Assembly (NCBI GenBank): GCA_003963125.1
Contig: RXJK01000373.1
Coordinates: 1 to 34,791, forward strand
DNA length: 34,791 nt
DNA from: Hyphomicrobiales bacterium
Lineage (GTDB): Bacteria > Pseudomonadota > Alphaproteobacteria > Rhizobiales > Hyphomicrobiaceae
Direction of reading: 5' to 3'
In this document: piece by piece, positions 30,268 through 34,791 of the stretch
Layout: every line of letters starts with the position of its first letter
Numbering within the stretch: the stretch's first letter is position 1
Notes under the pieces: model-generated
The model's database searches: none
Seen by the model: the letters and a program-made list of their open reading frames with translations, nothing else
What the model was told of the DNA's origin: nothing
Program-made: the position numbers and the translations under genes

Positions 30268-30342
30268 GGCGGGTCCTCGATGGGGAGTGATGAAACTACG
30301 GCGTCAGGGCGACGTGCGTTCGCGCGGGACTGAGGAGTGCCC

Positions 30343-31008
30343 CTATCCCGTGCACGTGACGGCGGAGAAGCTCATGGCGACGGCGGCCTGGGTCGGGTCG
30401 ATGACGGGGATGCCGAGTTCCGCCTCGAGATGCGCGCGATGGCGGGCCATCCCGGCGCAGCCCATGACGATGACATCGGCGCCGTCCGCGTCGCGCAGGA
30501 GGCGGCCGACCTCGATCATGCGGCCGAGCGTCTTGTCGCCACTCGCCGTCTCGGCGACGCTCATGTCGAGCGGCCGCTCGCCGGCGAGGCGGGCCTCGAG
30601 CCCCATCTGGCGCAGGTAGCGCAGGTGGCGGCGGATGGAGGGCTGGCGAATGGCGATGACACCGAAGCGGTCGCCGCGGGACAGCGCCGTCAGCACCCCG
30701 CACTCGTTGATGCCGAAGACGGGCTTGCGCGTCGCCTCGCGGCAGACGGCGAGGCCGGGGTCCGAATAGCAGGCGATGACGAACGCTGCGGCGTCGTGCG
30801 TGGCGGCGACGAGCGCACGCAGCGGCATCGTCACGCTCTCGACGTGCGCCTGGGTCTCGACGCCGATGGGGCCTTCGGCCAGCGTCATGCAGTGGATCTC
30901 GGGACCGTCCCGAAAGCGGAGCGGCGCGAGAGCGTCATCGATCCCGCGCGTTACCTCGGGGTTCGAGTTCGGGTTGATGACGAGGATGCGAGGACGGGGC
31001 GCGCTCAA
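30343..31008 (-). CDS. Hydantoin racemase (Asp/Glu/hydantoin racemase family)
   Basis: 221 residues from a TTG at 31008, or 14 more from ATG 31050. I prefer TTG because GGAG lies six bases upstream and the family motif ILVINPNSN then sits near the N-terminus (8-16), as in homologues; ATG 31050 has no ribosome-binding site and leaves only 38 bases to the divergent gene. The two catalytic cysteines are C80 in VIACYSDPGL and C184 in VIVMGCAGMA, the spacing expected for hydantoin racemases. The enzyme interconverts L- and D-5-substituted hydantoins. Other family members (aspartate racemase, maleate isomerase) are alternatives, but the neighbours favour hydantoins. Confidence 0.83.
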   Translation of the reverse strand: MSAPRPRILVINPNSNPEVTRGIDDALAPLRFRDGPEIHCMTLAEGPIGVETQAHVESVTMPLRALVAATHDAAAFVIACYSDPGLAVCREATRKPVFGINECGVLTALSRGDRFGVIAIRQPSIRRHLRYLRQMGLEARLAGERPLDMSVAETASGDKTLGRMIEVGRLLRDADGADVIVMGCAGMARHRAHLEAELGIPVIDPTQAAVAMSFSAVTCTG

Positions 31009-31088
31009 GAGGGGCTCCAGCTTCCCGTGGCCGGGGACGTCTACTATCATTGCGAGGCACGAGGGCGTTGGCAAGAGAAAGCGCGAAA
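31009..31088. promoter_or_regulatory. Divergent promoter region between racemase and hydantoinase genes
   Basis: An 80-base gap, if the TTG start of the racemase is right, from which both arms of the hydantoin module must be transcribed. It is too short for two fully separate promoters, so overlapping promoters with a common regulator are likely. I could not pick out clear -35/-10 boxes or a dyad. The hydantoinase ribosome-binding site is weak (GAGAAAG before ATG 31089). Confidence 0.35.
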
Positions 31089-32561
31089 ATGAAGGACTAC
31101 GACTGTGTGATCCGCGGCGGGCGCGTGGCCACCGCGACGGACGATTTTCCCGCCGACGTCGCCATCAAGGACGGGCGGATCGCGGCCATCGGCTTTGGTC
31201 TGGCGAAGGGTGCGACCGAGATCGACGCCGCCGGCCGACTGGTTCTGCCGGGTGGGGTCGATGCCCATTGCCACATCGAGCAGCTCTCCGCCGCGGGCAT
31301 CATGAATGCCGACACCTTCGAGAGTGCGACGGCGTCTGCCGCTTTCGGAGGCACGACGACGGTCATTCCATTTGCAGCCCAGCACGTGGGGCTCAGGCTG
31401 CGGACCGTCGTCGACGACTACATGGCGCTCGCAAGGAAGGGCGCGATCGTCGACTACACGTTCCACATGATCGTCGCCGATCCGACACCCGCGACGCTCG
31501 CCGAGGACATCCCGGCTCTGGTGCGCGAGGGGCACGGCTCGATCAAGCTGTTCATGACCTATGACAAGCTGAAGGTCGACGACGAGCAGCTGCTCGACGT
31601 GCTGCTGGCGGCGCGGCGGGCGCGGGCGCTCGTCTGCGTTCACGCCGAGAACCACGGCATGATCGCGTGGATGTCGAAGCGGCTCTTGGAAGCGGGCCAC
31701 ACGGCGCCGAAGTTCCATGCGTTGAGCCACCCGCGCGGCTCCGAGGCCGAGGCGATCCACCGGCTCATCGCGTGCGCGGAACTCGTCGACCAGCCGATCA
31801 TGATCTTCCACGTCTCGACGGCCGAGGGCGCGGCTCTCATTCGCGACGCGCGAGCGCGGGGCGTCAAGGTCTTCGCCGAGACGTGTCCGCAATACCTGAC
31901 ACTCACGGCGGGTGATCTCGACAAGCCCGGGAGCGAGGGCGCCAAGTGGATGTGCTCGCCGCCGCCGCGCGAGACCTGCGACCAGGAGGCGTTGTGGCGC
32001 GCACTGGCGCTCGGCGACCTGCAGGTGATCTCCTCGGATCATGCGCCCTATGCCTACGATGCGACGGGCAAGCTGATGGCAGGGCCGACGCCGACCTTCA
32101 AGCAGATCGCCAACGGGCTCCCGGGCATCGAAGCGCGGTTGCCGTTGCTGTTCGATCTGATGGTGTCGAAGGGGCGGCTGGGGCTCGGCAAGTTCGTCGA
32201 ACTCACGTCCACCGCGCCGTCCAAGATCTACAACCTGCACCCGCGCAAGGGATCCATCGCTATCGGTGCCGATGCGGATGTCGTGCTCTGGAATCCGGAG
32301 GTCGAGGTGACGCTCACCGATGCCATGATGCACGACAAGACGGGCTATACGCCGTTCGCCGGGCGGCGCGTGAAGGGGTGGCCGCAGACGGTGCTGCGCC
32401 GGGGCGAGGTCATCGTGAGCGATGGAACGTTGCGCGCGAAACCCGGCTCGGGCCAGTTCCTCCCGCGCGGCGGCGGCGCTGCGGCCGAGCCGCTGTCGGC
32501 GGCGACGGCGGATGCGGTGCTGGCTGCGCGGCTCGGCGCTGCGCTGCCGTGGCGGGGATGA
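31089..32561 (+). CDS. hydA: D-hydantoinase / dihydropyrimidinase
   Basis: 490 residues of the cyclic amidohydrolase family. All metal-centre residues are present: H60 and H62 (DAHCH), carboxylated K153 (SIKLFMTYD), H185 (VHAEN), H241 (FHVST) and D317 (SSDHAPY). The TCPQYL motif near residue 265 is typical. The enzyme opens the ring of 5-substituted hydantoins, or of dihydrouracil, to the N-carbamoyl amino acid. The start ATG 31089 gives the expected MKDYDCVIRGGRV beginning; an upstream start 39 bases earlier is weaker. The gene is divergent from the carbamoylase and racemase genes. D-specificity is inferred from that pairing; a role in pyrimidine breakdown is the alternative. It ends seven bases before the convergent livF-like gene. 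Confidence 0.9.
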   Translation: MKDYDCVIRGGRVATATDDFPADVAIKDGRIAAIGFGLAKGATEIDAAGRLVLPGGVDAHCHIEQLSAAGIMNADTFESATASAAFGGTTTVIPFAAQHVGLRLRTVVDDYMALARKGAIVDYTFHMIVADPTPATLAEDIPALVREGHGSIKLFMTYDKLKVDDEQLLDVLLAARRARALVCVHAENHGMIAWMSKRLLEAGHTAPKFHALSHPRGSEAEAIHRLIACAELVDQPIMIFHVSTAEGAALIRDARARGVKVFAETCPQYLTLTAGDLDKPGSEGAKWMCSPPPRETCDQEALWRALALGDLQVISSDHAPYAYDATGKLMAGPTPTFKQIANGLPGIEARLPLLFDLMVSKGRLGLGKFVELTSTAPSKIYNLHPRKGSIAIGADADVVLWNPEVEVTLTDAMMHDKTGYTPFAGRRVKGWPQTVLRRGEVIVSDGTLRAKPGSGQFLPRGGGAAAEPLSAATADAVLAARLGAALPWRG

Positions 32562-32568
32562 GCGCGTA

Positions 32569-33282
32569 TCAGGCGTTCTCGAGGGTGAGATGGGTGGCGC
32601 GGATCTCGTGGGCGGCGAGCAATTCCGGGCCACTGCCTTGCCAGACGATGCAGCCGTGGTCGATCACGAGAAGCCGGTCGGCTACGGCAACACAAACATC
32701 GAGGTTCTGCTCGACGAGCAGGATCGAGAGGCCGGCGCGCTTCAAGTCGCCGATGAGCGTCACGAGGCGCTCGACGATGACTGGGGCGAGACCTTCCGTG
32801 GGCTCGTCCAGCAGGAGAAGGCGAGGGCCGTTGACGAGGGCGCGGGCGATGGAAAGCATCTGCTGCTCGCCGCCCGAAAGCTTGCCGCCCGACGTCTTGC
32901 GGCGACCGGCGAGCGCCGGAAACATGTCGAAGGCGTCGGCCACGCTCCAGCGGGCGCCCTTGCGGGCCGCAAGGCTCAAGTTTTCCTCGACGGAGAGGGT
33001 TGCGAAAATGCCCCGGTGTTCGGGGACGAGTGCGATGCCCTTGCTCGCGATGACGTGGGTGGGCATGCCCACGAGGGGCTCGCCCGCGTAGTTGATCTCG
33101 CCTTCGATGCGCGGCAGCAGGCCGGTCAGGGCGCGCATGGTCGTGGTCTTGCCGGCGCCGTTGCGGCCCAGCAGGGCGACAAGCTCACCGTCGCCAATCG
33201 TCAAGTCGACGCCCTGCAGGATATGGCTCTTGCCATACCAGCCGTTGAGGCCCTTGACCGTGAGGAGAGGAGGAGACGTCAC
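32569..33282 (-). CDS. HAAT ABC transporter ATP-binding protein, LivF-like (second system)
   Basis: 237 residues, the standard LivF length. Walker A is GRNGAGKT (39-46), the signature is KLSGGEQQMLSIARAL, Walker B is LLLLDEPTEGLAP, and the H-loop region is ILLVEQNLDV. The start is GTG 33282 with GGGAG upstream, overlapping the livG-like stop by four bases (GTGA). It lacks the basic C-terminal tail of the LivF-like protein at 12124, marking it as part of a different, more ordinary branched-chain-amino-acid-type transporter. It ends seven bases from the convergent hydantoinase gene, so the imported compound may be related to the hydantoin module. Confidence 0.92.
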   Translation of the reverse strand: MTSPPLLTVKGLNGWYGKSHILQGVDLTIGDGELVALLGRNGAGKTTTMRALTGLLPRIEGEINYAGEPLVGMPTHVIASKGIALVPEHRGIFATLSVEENLSLAARKGARWSVADAFDMFPALAGRRKTSGGKLSGGEQQMLSIARALVNGPRLLLLDEPTEGLAPVIVERLVTLIGDLKRAGLSILLVEQNLDVCVAVADRLLVIDHGCIVWQGSGPELLAAHEIRATHLTLENA

Positions 33283-34046
33283 GCCTGGCTCCCGAGATAG
33301 GCGAGGCGGACAGCCTTGTCGTTCCGGATCAGGTCGGGCGTGGCCTCCGCGATCTTGCGCCCTTGCGCCATGACGGTCACGCAGTCGGAGATCGAAAGCA
33401 CGACGTTCATGTTGTGCTCGATGAGCAGCACGGCCATGCGGCCTTTCAAACTGACGATGATTTCCTTGGTGGCATGCACGTCGTCGATGCCCATGCCGGC
33501 GAGGGGTTCGTCCAGGAAGATCAGCTTCGGTTTGGCGGCCAGTGCCATGCCGATCTCGAGCGAGCGTTGCGCGCCGTGCGAGAGGTCGCCAGCGCGCACG
33601 CCCGCGCGTTGGCGGAGGCCGACCTGGGCCAGGATGGCGTCCGTCTCATCGAGGATGTCGCGGCGCAGGGCGGGGGACCGCCAGAAGTTCCAGCTCTCGC
33701 CCCGATGTCGCGCTTGCACGGCGAGACGGATGTTTTCGCTCACGAAGAGGTTCGGGTAGATGTTCGTGACCTGGAACGAGCGGGCCATGCCCATGTGGGC
33801 ACGGCGGTGGACCGGGGTGCGCGTCACGGTGCGGCCGGCGAAACGGACCTGGCCGGCATTGGGCGCGCGGACGCCCGTGAGTGCATTGAAAAGCGTCGTC
33901 TTGCCGGCGCCGTTCGGACCGATGAGCGTATGGATGGTGTGCGGCGCGACCGAGAGCGAGACGCCGGCAACGGCCTGAAAATCGCCGAAGCGGACGACGA
34001 CATCACGCGCCTCGAGGATAGGCTCTGCCGCGGGACGCTCAGCCAT
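33279..34046 (-). CDS. HAAT ABC transporter ATP-binding protein, LivG-like (second system)
   Basis: 255 residues. Walker A is GPNGAGKT (43-50), followed by the LivG-type SFQVTNIYPNLFVSENIRLA segment. The signature is LSHGAQRSLEIGMAL, an ordinary LivG variant of LSGGQ. Walker B is KLIFLDEPLAGMG and the H-loop is LLIEHNMNVV. ATG 34046 overlaps the permease stop by eight bases. It would work with the LivF-like protein encoded next and the partial LivM-like permease. Receptor and LivH subunits are presumably encoded beyond the right edge. Confidence 0.92.
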   Translation of the reverse strand: MAERPAAEPILEARDVVVRFGDFQAVAGVSLSVAPHTIHTLIGPNGAGKTTLFNALTGVRAPNAGQVRFAGRTVTRTPVHRRAHMGMARSFQVTNIYPNLFVSENIRLAVQARHRGESWNFWRSPALRRDILDETDAILAQVGLRQRAGVRAGDLSHGAQRSLEIGMALAAKPKLIFLDEPLAGMGIDDVHATKEIIVSLKGRMAVLLIEHNMNVVLSISDCVTVMAQGRKIAEATPDLIRNDKAVRLAYLGSQA

Positions 34047-34791
34047 GTTTGCGGCTCCGCCCGAAGATGCGATCCAGACGCTCGCCGATGCTCCACAGGC
34101 CGCCCGGGAGGAACAGCACGATGGCGATCAGGAGGAGAGAAATCAGCGCCATCCAGCGCGCCCACATCTCGGAGAGGATCTCCGCCACCAATGTGTAGAA
34201 GCCCGCGCCGAGAAGGCCGCCCAGCGGCGAGCCCACGCCGCCGATGATGGCCATGACAAGCATGCGCTGGCTCATCTCGAGTTCGATGTCGTTGGGCGGG
34301 ACGAAGCCGAGGAAGGCCGCGTGCAAGCCGCCAGCCAAGCCTGCAAATCCGCCGGCGATCGCGTAGACGGCGATCTTGTATTGCCTCACGTCGTAGCCCA
34401 GGGCTTCGGAGCGTGCGGTGTTCTCCCGTATCGCGGCGAGCACCGTGCCGAAGGGCGATGCCATGAAGCGCTGCACCAACAGGAAGCAGGCGAGATGCGC
34501 GCCGGCCGCGAGGATATAGAACGACAGCGGCGATGTGATCGGCACCCCGAGAGCCGTGAACGAACGGGGAAGTCCGGTCAAACCGTTCTCGCCCCCAGTG
34601 AAAGCCTTCAGCGAAAGCATGGCGAAATAGCCCATCTGCGCGAAGGCGAGACTGAGCATGACGAAATACACCCCGTGGCGGCGTACGATGAGCGCGCCGA
34701 GAACGACGGCGAGTGCAATGCCGGCGCAGGTCGCACAGGCGAGCGCCGGTATAAGCCCGAGGCCGGCGTCGCGCAGGAGAAGCCCCGCGCA
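34039..34791 (-). CDS. HAAT ABC transporter permease, LivM-like (partial, 5' end outside window)
   Basis: The frame is open for 251 codons from the window edge to the stop at 34039, so the start is missing. An internal ATG would cut off part of the first membrane segments and is rejected. LivM features include RRHGVYFVMLSLAFAQMGYF, GENGLTGLP, an ENTARSEALGYDVRQYK loop that contacts the ATPase, and MAIIGGVGSPLGGLLGAGFY. About five hydrophobic segments remain in the visible part. The eight-base overlap with the livG-like gene shows translational coupling. Confidence 0.9.
   Translation of the reverse strand, partial: CAGLLLRDAGLGLIPALACATCAGIALAVVLGALIVRRHGVYFVMLSLAFAQMGYFAMLSLKAFTGGENGLTGLPRSFTALGVPITSPLSFYILAAGAHLACFLLVQRFMASPFGTVLAAIRENTARSEALGYDVRQYKIAVYAIAGGFAGLAGGLHAAFLGFVPPNDIELEMSQRMLVMAIIGGVGSPLGGLLGAGFYTLVAEILSEMWARWMALISLLLIAIVLFLPGGLWSIGERLDRIFGRSRKHG

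Overview
The window is a gene-dense, high-GC stretch of chromosome. The codon use, the gene families and the palindromic repeats carrying a CTGGGTCCCGG / CCGGGATGACA signature suggest an alphaproteobacterium of the Hyphomicrobiales (Rhizobiales) type; that assignment is an inference. I see no rRNA, tRNA, transposase, integrase, phage gene or CRISPR array. Nearly all the sequence is uptake systems with their catabolic enzymes and regulators, the usual content of a soil or rhizosphere heterotroph.

Layout. (a) 1-821, minus: 5' part of a TctC/Bug-type binding protein. (b) 1132-5732: a TRAP transporter (dctP, dctQ, dctM) facing a uronate dehydrogenase and a GntR/FCD regulator. Together they look like a hexuronate uptake and oxidation module, and a near-identical 13-base motif lies upstream of both arms. 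(c) 6007-12909: a branched-chain-amino-acid-type (HAAT) ABC operon with an acyl-CoA synthetase gene inside it, probably for uptake and CoA activation of a carboxylic acid. Two strong hairpins follow its binding-protein gene. (d) 13089-17794: a second GntR regulator joined by consecutive ATGA overlaps to an NMT1/taurine-type ABC transporter, with two small membrane proteins, ending in an intrinsic terminator. (e) 17863-19791, minus: a 40-residue lipoprotein-like peptide, an oxopentenoate-hydratase-like enzyme and a DapA-family lyase. (f) 19996-23143: epimerase, short-chain dehydrogenase and FAD monooxygenase-like enzyme with 4-base overlaps. (g) 23244-28415: a peptide/opine-type ABC transporter with a fused double ATPase. 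(h) 28440-28670: a cluster of REP-like palindromes. (i) 28691-32561: flavin-reductase-like protein, N-carbamoyl-D-amino-acid hydrolase and hydantoin racemase, divergent from a D-hydantoinase. (j) 32569-34791, minus: LivF, LivG and partial LivM of a second HAAT transporter.

How they work together. Block (b) would import D-galacturonate or D-glucuronate and oxidise it to the aldarolactone. Block (i) contains all three activities that turn racemic 5-substituted hydantoins into D-amino acids. Blocks (e) to (g) look like a catabolic cluster with its own importer; its substrate cannot be read from sequence. I found no clearly undescribed system. The best leads are the small membrane protein inside the NMT1 operon, the strong hairpins placed just after binding-protein genes inside operons, the predicted two-site GntR regulon, and the unassigned pathway at 18101-28415.
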